Assembly (NCBI RefSeq): GCF_015207605.1
Contig: NZ_JADEWO010000023.1
Location: forward strand, 1 to 64,000
Length of the DNA stretch: 64,000 nucleotides
From: Oculatella sp. LEGE 06141
GTDB lineage: Bacteria; Cyanobacteriota; Cyanobacteriia; Elainellales; Elainellaceae
Direction of reading: 5' to 3'
Position 1 is the stretch's first letter. Every line of letters begins with the position of its first letter. Below the pieces are notes generated by a model that was not told the DNA's origin, did not search any database, and worked only from the letters and a program-made list of their open reading frames with translations. A program made the position numbers and the translations under genes. Shown piece by piece: positions 6,945 to 16,405 of the stretch.

Positions 6945-8378
6945 TCAGTTTAATAGGCGCTGAAGTGCCGGAACCCGCGAGATGATGAGGTAATCCAGCA
7001 GCAGCACCGTTACTAGCGAGAACCCAACTAGCGGAAACGCCACTCCTAAAACGGCAACGATCGCCATTGGTATTTTCCATCCCTGCACATGAGTTGGCAT
7101 TGCTGGTGTACCCAATCGACCTGCTGGGCGACGCTGCCACCACATGACTAAACCACTGACAGACAGCAGAATCACAACCAGGCAGGCAAACAGCATGAGC
7201 AGTTGGTTGGCTAATCCAAAATACTTGCCCATGTGAATCGCTACGCCCATTTCTACTGCCCTGGGTACCAGCCCATAATCCTGCCAGCGCACGTCGGCCA
7301 GCACATTTCCGCTGTATTGATCGATGTGCATAGTGACTTCCTGAGCTGGGTCATTGGGAAAGGCTGATACAGTGTAAACCCCTGTCTCACCTTCTGGGAA
7401 ACTGACGCTAAAACCGGGAGGTGCTCCCTGCGCCCGCGCCAGTGTAATGACTGAATCTAAATCGACTGGGGTTTGGGGCGATGTTGCTTCACTGCCCACG
7501 GCAGCTCCGCCAGAAGCATGATTATGCCCTGACGCGACCGATTGGGGCATCGGTAGCTTTTCTACTGCCCACGGCACAACATGATCGCCATGTTGGTTTA
7601 GTGTTCCAGTTAACACGGTGGATTGGGGGACATCATCCCACATTTGCGCCGGGAACTGGCTCCATACCCGAGCAAAGCTATCGCCCCAAAAGCCCGACCA
7701 CGGCAGTCCCGTGAGAATTAAAAAGCCGATCAACACCACGCCATAAAAGCCTGGTACTGCATGTAAGTCTCGCCAGAATACCCGCTTATTTTTGCTCCAA
7801 AAACGGGGGATCAGCGTGCCCCCAATGCGAAACCGCTGACGAGGCCACCACAGGTATAACCCGGTTATTAGTAACACCAGTGCCCAACAGGCAGCCAGTT
7901 CTACCAGGTAATCGCCCCAGCGACCGATTAGCAACTCTCCGTGAATTTTGCGGGCGATCGCCTGTAAGTTATTGTCTTCATCCCGATCGCCCAACACTTG
8001 AGCAGTGTAGGGATTGATAAACACCATGACGTTGCGCTCATCCGCCGTGGTTATTTGAATTTCAGTGCTGCGGTCGGGTGCAATGTTAGGCACCACCTTA
8101 GCAATGGTGGCATTAGGGTAGGCCGTTTCAACTGCATCCACCTGCTGAGTGTATGAGGCGATCGCCGCAGTGGGTTGCACCACCATTAAGTTGCGATACA
8201 TCAGTACATCTAGCTGTGGTTTAAACAGGTAAATGATGCCCGTTGTTGCTAGCACCAGCATGAATGGAGTCACAAACAATCCGGCGTAGAAATGCCAGCG
8301 CCAGACGGTGCGATAGAATCGGTTAACTGGTGAACCAATAGAAGTGGGAGTATTGATCGTGTCAGTTGCGTTAGACAT
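6945..8378 (-). CDS. PepSY-associated TM helix protein (PepSY domain)
   Basis: Inner-membrane protein of 477 residues. There is a first TM helix at about 25-50 (WHFYAGLFVTPFMLVLATTGIIYLF), two PepSY-like periplasmic regions, TM pairs near 165-185 and 210-235, and C-terminal TM helices near 385-410 and 440-470. Conserved histidines (RWHFYAGL, HGELLIG, DLHAVPGFYG, AIHMGKYFG) match the PepSY_TM family, found near iron-siderophore uptake genes and as ferric reductases. A His-rich stretch GHNHASGG lies in the loop. No TonB receptor is adjacent, so its electron or metal partner is unknown. Confidence 0.88.
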   Translation of the reverse strand: MSNATDTINTPTSIGSPVNRFYRTVWRWHFYAGLFVTPFMLVLATTGIIYLFKPQLDVLMYRNLMVVQPTAAIASYTQQVDAVETAYPNATIAKVVPNIAPDRSTEIQITTADERNVMVFINPYTAQVLGDRDEDNNLQAIARKIHGELLIGRWGDYLVELAACWALVLLITGLYLWWPRQRFRIGGTLIPRFWSKNKRVFWRDLHAVPGFYGVVLIGFLILTGLPWSGFWGDSFARVWSQFPAQMWDDVPQSTVLTGTLNQHGDHVVPWAVEKLPMPQSVASGHNHASGGAAVGSEATSPQTPVDLDSVITLARAQGAPPGFSVSFPEGETGVYTVSAFPNDPAQEVTMHIDQYSGNVLADVRWQDYGLVPRAVEMGVAIHMGKYFGLANQLLMLFACLVVILLSVSGLVMWWQRRPAGRLGTPAMPTHVQGWKIPMAIVAVLGVAFPLVGFSLVTVLLLDYLIISRVPALQRLLN

Positions 8379-8614
8379 TGGAACCAGGCATGAATCACAG
8401 ATCAGCCCAGACTATGACGCAGACCCAAAAAAATGTCAAAAGACAGGCTGTCATACTTAACCTGCACAAAGACCCTAATTTACCTGTTCAACCCTGTCGA
8501 TTAGGAGCGATCGTTGTGCGGTGTGTTGCCAGACTTTTTCATTGTCATTTCTCGAATGATACAATCCCTGGTATTTATACTTCTTGAAGATGCAGCTACT
8601 GATTGGCAATCAAA

Positions 8615-9004
8615 TCAATTATTTATTGGCTGCACGCAAACCCAGCGGACAGTATCATCCGATGCTCTTACATTGACTGTGACTAGTATCTGGTGTGAAG
8701 CGTAAATGTGATAGGTGTAAGGATGCGCTGTCGCTGTAAACCTGGCTCCTGGATCGCGCTGACGCATATAATCTCGAACGTCGTCTATCGGGTTATCCGC
8801 GATCGACTGCCAGTTCAACAGACGCGGATTGGTTGAGTCAGGATTACCTGTACACGCTCGCCAGTCATCCCCACCACGGTCGTAGCTATTCAAATCCCAC
8901 ACAGGAGGAGCATAGGGCAACTCATCAGCATCAGCAAAGGGCGCAGCCAAGGCGATCGCCGCAATTGAAAGCAAGCCAACAGCTACCGTCTTGAGTGGGT
9001 GCAT
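8615..9004 (-). CDS. Hypothetical exported protein
   Basis: About 129 residues from ATG 9004; the frame runs upstream to a TTG at 9040, but the ATG begins a good signal peptide (HPLKTVAVGLLSIAAIALAAP, cleavage near ADA). The mature domain contains GDDWRACTGNPDS and a C-terminal RWVCVQPINN, with two cysteines that could pair. It is likely periplasmic. It is divergent from the metal ATPase at 9217. The family is not recognised. Confidence 0.65.
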   Translation of the reverse strand: MHPLKTVAVGLLSIAAIALAAPFADADELPYAPPVWDLNSYDRGGDDWRACTGNPDSTNPRLLNWQSIADNPIDDVRDYMRQRDPGARFTATAHPYTYHIYASHQILVTVNVRASDDTVRWVCVQPINN

Positions 9005-9159
9005 TAGCGTCACCAATCCCAACCAATCAAGCTGAAACAATCTCTATTATAAAGAGCCGTTTGGCTGAGCAGCACGCTTGGAACCAGGTTCCGGTTTTGT
9101 GCAATTCACCATCCTGGGACATCGGTTTTTCCTGCTGCTGCCTGGTAGACCGCTGACGC

Positions 9160-9191
9160 TTGACCTTAACATCAATGTCAAGGTTTAGGGT
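9160..9191 (+). promoter_or_regulatory. MerR-type operator/promoter of the metal-export ATPase
   Basis: A 22-bp dyad at 9163-9184 (ACCTTAACAT, two-base centre, ATGTCAAGGT; one mismatched pair) lies between a -35 TTGACC (9160-9165) and a -10 candidate TAGGGT (9186-9191), giving a 20-bp spacer. Overlong spacers with a central dyad starting ACCTTGACA are typical of MerR-family metal promoters such as that of CoaR on coaT. The base pattern is seen; binding is inferred. No merR-like gene is present in the window. Confidence 0.65.
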
Positions 9192-9216
9192 GGAGACGTT
9201 ATCTCGTAGAATCTCC

Positions 9217-11148
9217 ATGTCCCTGAGTCTGCCAAAATCGCTACTAACATCGCATCCTATTCGTTTTTTATCGGCTAATCCAGAACTGCTGGCCGCGATC
9301 GCCTGTGCCATCCTTGTCTTTTTGGGTTGGCTAGCCCTGAACCTGAACTGGCTTGGGTTGGGGATCGCCATCCTGGTGGCTGCCTATGTCGTTGGCGGCT
9401 ATGAAAGTGCCCGTGAAGGCATTTCAACATTAGTTATAGAAAGAGAGTTAGACGTTGATCTGTTAATGATTGTGGCAGCGCTAGGCGCAGCAGCACTGGG
9501 GCTATGGCAGCAAGACTATTACTTAATGGTTGACGGTGCTGTGTTGATTTTGATCTTTGCCATCAGCGGCGCATTGGAAGGGGTTGCCATGCGGCGGACA
9601 GAACGCAGCATTCGCGGTTTAATGAGCCTTGCCGCCGATACCGCCAGAGTGATTCGAGAGGGACACGAGCAAATCGTTTCAGTAGAACAGCTTCAGGTTG
9701 GCGATCGCCTGTTAGTGAAGCCAGGAGAGCTGATCCCAACCGATAGCCGGGTGTTAGAAGGGGAAAGTGCGATCAACGAAGCGCCCATCACTGGAGAATC
9801 ATTACCCGTGGAGAAAAGTCCCGGTAGCGAGGTTTACGCCGGAACATTAAACGGTAGCGGCGCGTTAGTGGTAGAGGTTCATCAAGCACCAGAAAGCAGT
9901 CTGATCCAACGTGTGATTCGTCTAGTTCAACAGGCTCAAACCGAAGCGCCACCCTCTCAACAATTTATTGAACGCTTTGAGCGAGGGTATGCACGGGTCA
10001 TTGTTGTGACAGGGCTGGTGTTGTCTATCCTTCCCCCTTTCCTCTGGCAGTGGGATTGGGAAACCACTATTTATCGAGCTTTGATTTTCTTAGTGGTTGC
10101 CTCTCCCTGTGCGCTGATGGCCTCAATTATGCCAACCTTGCTATCGGGTATTGCCACTGGTGCCAGACAAGGAATTTTGTTCAAAACAGGTGCCCAGCTT
10201 GAAGCGATCGGGCAAGTAAGGGCGATCGCCTTTGACAAAACCGGGACACTTACCACGGGGAACCTACAGGTTACCGATGTGATTGCGGCGGAAGGACAAT
10301 CCAATACCACTGTATTAAGGATCGCTGCCGCACTAGAAACCTATTCAGAGCATCCAATCGGCGCGGCGATCGTGCTTCAAGCCCAGCAGCAGGGTGTGCA
10401 ATGGACAGAAGTTAATGCGGTGCAAGCCGAAGCGGGGCAGGGTATTCGAGGCTTAATGAATCATCAGCCTGTTTGGGTGGGTAAAGCGGATGGTATAACC
10501 GATTGCCACTTGCCGCCTGAACTCGTCCGGCAAAGTCAACGTCTTGAAGCCTCAAGCTGTACTGTCGTATGGGTCGTGCAGGATCACACTGTCCTTGGCT
10601 TGATTGGGGTGGCCGATAGCCTTCGCCCCGGTGCCCAACAACTGATTCAAAACTTACGGCAGCTTGGTGTGGAATCGATTGTGATGCTTACAGGGGATAA
10701 TCAGCGCACAGCCGACACCATTGCTCAAGCGATAGGCATCGATCAGGTTTATGCCAATCTGTTACCAGAAGACAAAATTCATATCTTGAAACAGTTACAG
10801 CAACGTTATCGCTCGGTGGCAATGGTGGGGGATGGGATCAACGATGCTCCAGCACTGGCACAAGCGTCTGTGGGGATCACGATGGGCATTACTGGCACAG
10901 ACATAGCCCTGGAAACAGCAGATGTGGTGCTAATGGCCGATCGCCTCGACAAACTAGAACAGGCAATTCGGCTGGGGCGGCGATCGCAACGCATTGTCAA
11001 ACAAAATATTGGGTTTGCGATCGCGTTTATTGCGCTGTTAATGGCAGCCAACTTTAGCGGCCAAATCAGTTTGCCCATAGGGGTGCTGGGTCACGAAGGG
11101 TCAACGTTGATTGTAACGTTGAGCGGTTTGCGGCTGTTGCAAGCATAG
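9217..11148 (+). CDS. P1B-4-type heavy-metal-exporting ATPase (CoaT-like)
   Basis: P-type ATPase of about 643 residues from ATG 9217; the open frame reaches TTG 9160, but that lies within the promoter. Diagnostic motifs: TGES (actuator), SPCAL in the metal-transport helix instead of CPC, DKTGTLT (phosphorylated Asp), SEHPIGAAI, GDGINDAPAL, and HEGST in the last membrane helix. SPC plus HEGxT defines the P1B-4 group that exports Co2+, Fe2+, Zn2+ or Ni2+. There is no N-terminal metal-binding domain, which fits this group. The MerR-type promoter suggests metal-induced expression. Confidence 0.92.
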   Translation: MSLSLPKSLLTSHPIRFLSANPELLAAIACAILVFLGWLALNLNWLGLGIAILVAAYVVGGYESAREGISTLVIERELDVDLLMIVAALGAAALGLWQQDYYLMVDGAVLILIFAISGALEGVAMRRTERSIRGLMSLAADTARVIREGHEQIVSVEQLQVGDRLLVKPGELIPTDSRVLEGESAINEAPITGESLPVEKSPGSEVYAGTLNGSGALVVEVHQAPESSLIQRVIRLVQQAQTEAPPSQQFIERFERGYARVIVVTGLVLSILPPFLWQWDWETTIYRALIFLVVASPCALMASIMPTLLSGIATGARQGILFKTGAQLEAIGQVRAIAFDKTGTLTTGNLQVTDVIAAEGQSNTTVLRIAAALETYSEHPIGAAIVLQAQQQGVQWTEVNAVQAEAGQGIRGLMNHQPVWVGKADGITDCHLPPELVRQSQRLEASSCTVVWVVQDHTVLGLIGVADSLRPGAQQLIQNLRQLGVESIVMLTGDNQRTADTIAQAIGIDQVYANLLPEDKIHILKQLQQRYRSVAMVGDGINDAPALAQASVGITMGITGTDIALETADVVLMADRLDKLEQAIRLGRRSQRIVKQNIGFAIAFIALLMAANFSGQISLPIGVLGHEGSTLIVTLSGLRLLQA

Positions 11149-12142
11149 CGTTATCGATCGTTGTACTTTCAATCAATACAGCGGTTATTACGGATGTAAC
11201 AACCCTAATTTTTCATCAATTGGTAATGCTCCATATCATCTGATGCGGCAGCAATTCAATACTGTGCGTTGCGGGATCACGCTTGTCGCCCCGTATTCAC
11301 GGTTCATAGGGTCAATTGCAGGAGAGCCTGAGTTAATTCACGACAGTGTAAAACGCACGCTTCAGCCTCTACGTGAATGTCCTTACTTTGTATAGAAATG
11401 CAAACTTCGTTGGCGCTAAATTAAAAATTCTCAGTTTTGGTGCATCTCGTTGCTTGTTCTTATTTCGGGCTGAACCAGATCAAAAGGTCAATATCAAGTC
11501 TTGAAGCCGATAACAGCAGACAACAGCCGCAGCCGCCAAAGTTCTTAACACACAAGATTAAATGAATTACTAGTTAAGAAATGTAAAAATGTCCTCTTTC
11601 CATTAATAAATGTTGCAGGTCTCAAATCCAGGTGCTAACGTTTTGGACATGTAGGTTCTGGTTAATTACTCGTTGTCCGGGAGGCTGATCGCCATATGTT
11701 TCATTTACCCCCTGTTGCTACAACAGTCTGCTAAACCCCAGAATGCTTCGAACGGATGTTGGTTATCAGCTTCATTGATTTAGATTCCATACGATCGTTA
11801 CAGCGATCACCGTTCTGCGAGATGTGTCTCTATTAGCCCTCAGTCTTTACCAGAGCACGATCGCAAGCTCCAGAATTACTAGCTATCTTCACCTGTTTGT
11901 CTGTTGTCCAGCATTGCATTGACTGGTCTTAGCAGCCAGCTTGACTCCGGCCTAGTGTGATTGATGATGTGTTCCCCCCATGTTGATCACGCCTGTCGTC
12001 AGGCTAGGTAGACTCATCATTTCAAAGACACACTCACCTTTGTTTTACGGTTTTGTCTCACGATGGACTGACTTCTCTTCAATGATTTGGTTTGTCATTG
12101 TTTCTCATAGATCGTGAGATCCCATTTTTGGAGAATTTGGCT
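11149..12142. other. Long intergenic stretch with no gene seen
   Basis: Almost 1 kb with stop codons in all frames. Small hairpins can be drawn (GCCTG/CAGGC at 11991-12004; TTCTTAAC/GTTAAGAA near 11543 and 11573), but none is convincing as a terminator or RNA gene. The region may be a decayed gene; I could not recognise any protein fragment in it. Confidence 0.5.
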
Positions 12143-12964
12143 ATGGATATTCAGGGAAAAACAGCTCTCGTCACGGGCGCATCTCGCGGAATTGGGCGAT
12201 CGATTGCCTTGGAGCTAGCACGGTGTGGCGTAACACGTTTATTGCTAGTAGCCAGAAATCAAACTCGACTGGCCGAAGTGGCTAACGAAGTAGCAGCCTT
12301 GGGGGTGGAGGCGATCCCGTTGGCGCTGGACTTAACTCAACCGATTGAAGTGAATATTGCGATCGCTAAAGCATGGCGAGATCACGGCCCCATTCACATC
12401 CTGGTCAATTGCGCTGGTGTAGCGCATCAAATGCCGTTTTTGCACTCTCGATTACCCCATCTTCAAGAAGAGATTGCCACTAATTTAATTGGTATGTACA
12501 CGATCACGCGGCTCATTGCTCGGCGGATGGTGACCCAACAGGAAGGCATTATCATCAATGTATCGAGTCTTATGGGTAAAGTGGCTGCGCCTACAATGGC
12601 CACTTATTCGGCTACAAAGTTTGCCATTCTGGGTTTCACTCAAGCGCTGCGGGGTGAACTTGCTGCTCATAATGTTAAAGTGACCGCACTGCTGCCAACC
12701 CTGACGGATACTGATATGGCACGTAACCTGAAGTGGTTTCGATGGATTGTCCCAACCACAGCAGAGCAGGTTGCTCAAGCGCTGGTGAGCGGTTTACGTA
12801 AAGACGCTGCCGAAATTTTGGTCGGATGGCAAAGTTACCTGGCTGTCTGGTGCGGTCGAGTCACACCGTGGGTTTTAGAGCGGGTGGTGCGGATGTCAGC
12901 CCCATTGCCATCGCCACGAAATCGCTCCAGCAAACGCTGGGAACCTGGAACCGCACGATTCTAG
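12143..12964 (+). CDS. SDR family NAD(P)-dependent oxidoreductase
   Basis: SDR of 273 residues. ATG 12143 is chosen because GGAGAA (12130-12135) stands seven bases upstream; the longer frame from 12092 has no RBS. Motifs: TGASRGIG (11-18), NCAG (89-92), SS at 141-142, YSATK (Tyr155/Lys159). The C-terminal extension beyond residue 210 has a hydrophobic LVGWQSYLAVWCG, reminiscent of DltE/3-oxoacyl reductase-like SDRs that sit on membranes. The substrate is unknown. It converges with gor. Confidence 0.88.
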   Translation: MDIQGKTALVTGASRGIGRSIALELARCGVTRLLLVARNQTRLAEVANEVAALGVEAIPLALDLTQPIEVNIAIAKAWRDHGPIHILVNCAGVAHQMPFLHSRLPHLQEEIATNLIGMYTITRLIARRMVTQQEGIIINVSSLMGKVAAPTMATYSATKFAILGFTQALRGELAAHNVKVTALLPTLTDTDMARNLKWFRWIVPTTAEQVAQALVSGLRKDAAEILVGWQSYLAVWCGRVTPWVLERVVRMSAPLPSPRNRSSKRWEPGTARF

Positions 12965-13040
12965 AAGCAAGTGATGAGGTAGTGGGAGTAGCACCACTAT
13001 CTTGTCTCTCGCGTTAGTTGTCTTCAAGGTGGTACAACAG

Positions 13041-13084
13041 GCCAATTGAATTAATTGGCTGGAGAGCGATCGCTCCCTTTTACT
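13041..13084. terminator. Bidirectional terminator region between SDR and gor
   Basis: Two adjacent hairpins: GCCAATT/AATTGGC (13041-13059), then a GGAG-GCGATCGC-CTCC palindrome (13061-13077) followed by CTTTTACTCTTTT. It separates two convergent genes. Confidence 0.6.
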
Positions 13085-13104
13085 CTTTTGTCTTTTGATG
13101 TCGA

Positions 13105-14451
13105 TTAGTTGTCGATGGCAAACATCTCCTCGGCTGATGTGGGATGAATTCCAATAAATTGATCGATCGCCTGTTTCGTTATCCCCTGTTTAACGGCCAC
13201 AGCAAATCCTTGAATGATCTCAGAGGCATGTTCACCAACCAGATGGACTCCCAACACCCGTTCGGAATGACGATCTACCACTAGCTTGATCATTGATTTC
13301 TGAGGATGTTGGCTCAAACGGTAAAACAACGGTGTAAATTCAGTTCGATAGCACTGAACCCCATCTCCTAGCTGGTTGCGGGCTTGTGCTTCTGTGAGCC
13401 CTACACTGGCGGCCTCAGGTCGCGCAAATACAGCCGAGGGCACATGGTTATAATCAACCTGACGCGGTTGCTCTCCAAACACTGTATCAACCAAAGCCCG
13501 TCCCTCTTCATTCGCAACCGGAGTCAGCGCCAAACGAGCTGTGCAGTCTCCAACGGCAAAAATGTGGTCAACGTTGGTACGGCTATAATCATCCACAACG
13601 ATCGCCCCCTTCTGGGTTTCAATACCAACCTGCTCTAACCCTAAATGCTCCAGGTTTCCTGTACGCCCAATTGCACACAGCACCAGATCAGCTGTAATCG
13701 TTTGAGGACAGTCACCTTCCAGCGTCAGATGAAACCCGTCCGAGTTTTTTTCAATGGCTTTGGTCGTGGTACTACAAAGGCTTTGAATACCTCGATCGAT
13801 TAAATGGTCACGTACCGCATGGCGCAGATCATCATCAAAACCCGTAAGAATACAGTCGCTCTGATCCATCAACACCACATCTGCTCCAAACCCACGCATG
13901 ATACTGGAAAACTCAACGCCAATGTAACCACCTCCAATGACGGCAAAGCGTTTGGGCAGGTGTTCAATGCCAAAGATATCTTTGGAGGTAACGGCGTGTT
14001 CAATACCTGGAATATCGGGTTTGCTGGGTCGGCTGCCTACTGCAATTAGAATATGGCTGGCAGTTACCTTGCGGTCTTCCAGTTCTAAGGTATGGGCATC
14101 AACCAGGGCTGCATGGCTACGGATGATTTCGACCCCAGCTTGCTGAAGCGCTTGAGCTTGCGATCGCTGAATCCGTTCAACTTCCTGGTTACGGGCGGCA
14201 ACAAACCGTTGCCAATCAAACGACTGTTGCCCAACACTCCAGCCATATCCTTCTGCATCTTGCAGCCAGCGAGAAAAATCTGCCGCAAACACCATCAGCT
14301 TTTTGGGAATGCAGCCACGATTGACACAGATGCCACCGAGATGATCGCGTTCGGCGATCGCCACTTTAACCCCATATTTAGCAGCCCGCTTTGCCGCCGC
14401 AAGTCCCCCTGGACCTGCCCCAATAACAAAAAAATCGTAATCGTAAGCCAT
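13105..14451 (-). CDS. gor: Glutathione-disulfide reductase
   Basis: Flavoprotein disulfide reductase of 448 residues, full length. FAD-binding GAGPGG (11-16), redox-active CVNRGC (Cys42/Cys47) with the following IPKKLM typical of glutathione reductase, NADPH-binding GGGYIGVEF, FAD-site VGDCT, and the C-terminal catalytic HPTSAEEM (His436). It reduces GSSG with NADPH in the cytosol, keeping GSH available for the GST at 3883. Start at ATG 14451. Confidence 0.94.
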   Translation of the reverse strand: MAYDYDFFVIGAGPGGLAAAKRAAKYGVKVAIAERDHLGGICVNRGCIPKKLMVFAADFSRWLQDAEGYGWSVGQQSFDWQRFVAARNQEVERIQRSQAQALQQAGVEIIRSHAALVDAHTLELEDRKVTASHILIAVGSRPSKPDIPGIEHAVTSKDIFGIEHLPKRFAVIGGGYIGVEFSSIMRGFGADVVLMDQSDCILTGFDDDLRHAVRDHLIDRGIQSLCSTTTKAIEKNSDGFHLTLEGDCPQTITADLVLCAIGRTGNLEHLGLEQVGIETQKGAIVVDDYSRTNVDHIFAVGDCTARLALTPVANEEGRALVDTVFGEQPRQVDYNHVPSAVFARPEAASVGLTEAQARNQLGDGVQCYRTEFTPLFYRLSQHPQKSMIKLVVDRHSERVLGVHLVGEHASEIIQGFAVAVKQGITKQAIDQFIGIHPTSAEEMFAIDN

Positions 14452-14931
14452 GAGTCAACCGTAATCTGTTGAAGCAGCGATTAATCAACCAGCGATTGCG
14501 ACCAAATGACTTCAACCGTCACAGGTTTTGACAAAGTTGATTGCTGCACAATTTTCTTCTTTCAAGCTAATTGGACAGTATTTATCAATGGCTCTATCAA
14601 AAGTCAGATCAAGCAGGTGGCTCAGCAACTACGCCACAACGTTAACCCCCACATCAACCGATTCGGCCTCTATGCACCTGCTTAATGCAACCAACACTAC
14701 TGCCAAAAGACAGAGGTGCATTGCTGCCTGAATTTTTACTTTAAAGAATATTTGAGACATTCAATTGGTGGCTCGACACCTGCCAGGAGTACAGCACACT
14801 TACTACTTTCAAACATCCTCTTAAGGAGATAAATCTGCAAGCGATCGCATCATTAGTTCTCTGCATAACTATCAGAATAACTATCAAAAAGAGCAGCTAG
14901 AAGAATTAGTGAATGAGATCTGCTGAATCCA
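14452..14931. other. Intergenic, no gene seen
   Basis: About 480 bp between the divergent gor and DUF3140 genes; it presumably holds both promoters. A short ATGCACCT/AGGTGCAT inverted repeat is visible near 14674-14721. No RNA or protein feature was recognised. Confidence 0.4.
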
Positions 14932-15285
14932 ATGACCAAGGCTTCAAATGGAACAATGACAGACGATAAGCAAGATACCATCCAGGAGTTTAGAGCCGCC
15001 GTCAACATGACACCAAAGCAGTTGAAGGAATGGCTTGAAACTGACCACTCCAAAGAGGTTGGTCAAAAAGACGGCAATACCGAATCGACCGGACACCAAT
15101 CTGGAAGACGAATTGTTAATCTTCTAGAAAAGAACAAATCAGACTATACCGACGATGACCTGTCGCACATGAGAAAAGTAATTAGTTACGTTCATCGTCA
15201 TGTGGCACAACGGCCTTCAGGCGATGTTGAAGACACGCGCTGGCGATATTCCCTGATGAATTGGGGACATGACCCGCTTAAATAA
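14932..15285 (+). CDS. DUF3140 domain protein
   Basis: Small, highly charged, soluble protein of 117 residues (109 if started at the in-frame ATG 14956). The block FRAAVNMTPKQLKEWLETDHSKEVG and the later DDLSHMRKVISYVHRHVAQRP, TRWRYSLMNWGHDP match DUF3140, a small family with no known function found in bacteria and fungi. It stands alone on the plus strand. IS debris follows. Confidence 0.85.
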   Translation: MTKASNGTMTDDKQDTIQEFRAAVNMTPKQLKEWLETDHSKEVGQKDGNTESTGHQSGRRIVNLLEKNKSDYTDDDLSHMRKVISYVHRHVAQRPSGDVEDTRWRYSLMNWGHDPLK

Positions 15286-15350
15286 GAATCTCTGCCAGCT
15301 CCATTAGCAGCCAATTCTTGTACTCATAACAGGGTTGGCGTAGTCTAAGA

Positions 15351-15506
15351 GGCTGGTTTGAAAAGTATCAAATGTCTGTTTTAGGGCGTAGCATACCCTG
15401 TGGGAACAAGCTACGGGCATTACTTCTGCGTCTTTTTCTAGGGTTATTTGCCAAATGCTACGCCCCTACGGATGTCGGGCTACGATTAGACTTTTAAAAC
15501 ATCCTT
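15351..15506. repeat. Possible MITE with imperfect inverted ends
   Basis: Ends GGCTGGTTTGAAAAGTATCAAA and, inverted, a GGATGTTTTAAAAGTCTAA-type end. Inside, GGGCGTAGCAT (15384-15394) and ATGCTACGCCC (15455-15465) are exact inverted copies. It encodes nothing and lies immediately before IS fragments. The boundaries are approximate. Confidence 0.45.
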
Positions 15507-15565
15507 TAATACTACAGTTGTAGATTGGATAGAATGTAGACACAGTAAAGGATACAAGCATTTGT

Positions 15566-15715
15566 TGTGACGCTCTCACAACAATCTGTCCTGTCAACAA
15601 CTGCGACCTCAATTTCAACCGACGATGTCGAGCGATGGGCAGATGAGTTTGCTCAGTTGAACCAACGGGAGCATCCCACCTTCGTAAAAATAGTCCAATG
15701 GCAAGCTGTCCATTG
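15566..15715 (+). pseudogene. Possible IS701/IS4-type transposase N-terminal fragment
   Basis: A plus-strand frame reads ATSISTDDVERWADEFAQLNQR, like the N-terminus of IS701-family transposases, then becomes unrelated and stops. There is no start codon of normal type and no catalytic core. It abuts, head-on, the ISKra4 fragment at 15690-15960, so it is junk left after nested insertions or deletions. Confidence 0.4.
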
Positions 15716-15960
15716 AGGTAGGCACACCGCAAACTCAACATCGGATTGACAGAGGCAATCTCCCAACGAGCACCCGATATTTGCAAGCGTCGTCCTATCT
15801 GTTTGACTGCCAATTCAACGCATCCTGAACCAATCGAGCAGAGGTGTTCAGCTTGATGGTCGGCATAGTTGCCCATCCGAGTGCAATGTTTGGTGAGATA
15901 GGCTTCAGAATTACGCGCCTGTTTGCGCGTCTTCATGAACTGCCCATTGCGGACCCGCAC
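15690..15960 (-). pseudogene. ISKra4-family transposase C-terminal fragment
   Basis: The minus frame contains IGSGCVELAVKQIGRRLQISG and, further on, VNPMLSLRCAYLNGQL, the conserved C-terminal part of ISKra4 transposases (IGSG-VE-AVKQIG, RCAYLNG). The N-terminal two thirds are missing and the frame runs into unrelated codons after about 15690. A second fragment of the same family is at 26386-26640. Confidence 0.7.
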
Positions 15961-16405
15961 GATGGGTGGTGTGGGAGGGGAGAGTTAAATGCTCTCCTCG
16001 ACCTAATTAGTCACACTCCGACAACTCAACTGTTGAAAATGAAGTAGGTGTTGTCTGCAATTGTGGGTCTTTGTAGTTGTGGGTCTTTGTAGTTGAGCGT
16101 TGAATAGATGCGATCGCATTATTTATGAAAATGCCTACTAATGTGGTGCGTTTACTTATCAGCAACGCACCCGACTGGACTTCAACTGACCTCTCTCCAG
16201 AGTTACGGATGCATAACAATCCGAGTTGAACCGCACCAGATCGATGATGCGATCGTCAACTCTAGTTGGCAGTGCGACCAATTTGCTACTTATTGCGCGT
16301 TGGTTCCAACGAGGTTTCCCTACAGATCTGGAAGCGGATTCAGTGTTTCCAGTGAGCAACACTTAATTGACAGGTCACGTGAGCTTGACGACCTTTTGAT
16401 ACTGC
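15961..16405. other. Intergenic, with a short tandem repeat
   Basis: A 16-bp unit TTGTGGGTCTTTGTAG is present twice in tandem (16061-16076, 16077-16092). No gene or RNA was recognised; several short frames occur on both strands but none looks coding. Confidence 0.5.

Noticed and set aside
9160-9216. Longer start of the metal ATPase
   Set aside because: These codons are inside the -35/-10 region and the MerR-type dyad.
16061-16092. Tandem direct repeat as a possible CRISPR remnant
   Set aside because: Two 16-bp units with no spacer between them; no cas gene nearby.
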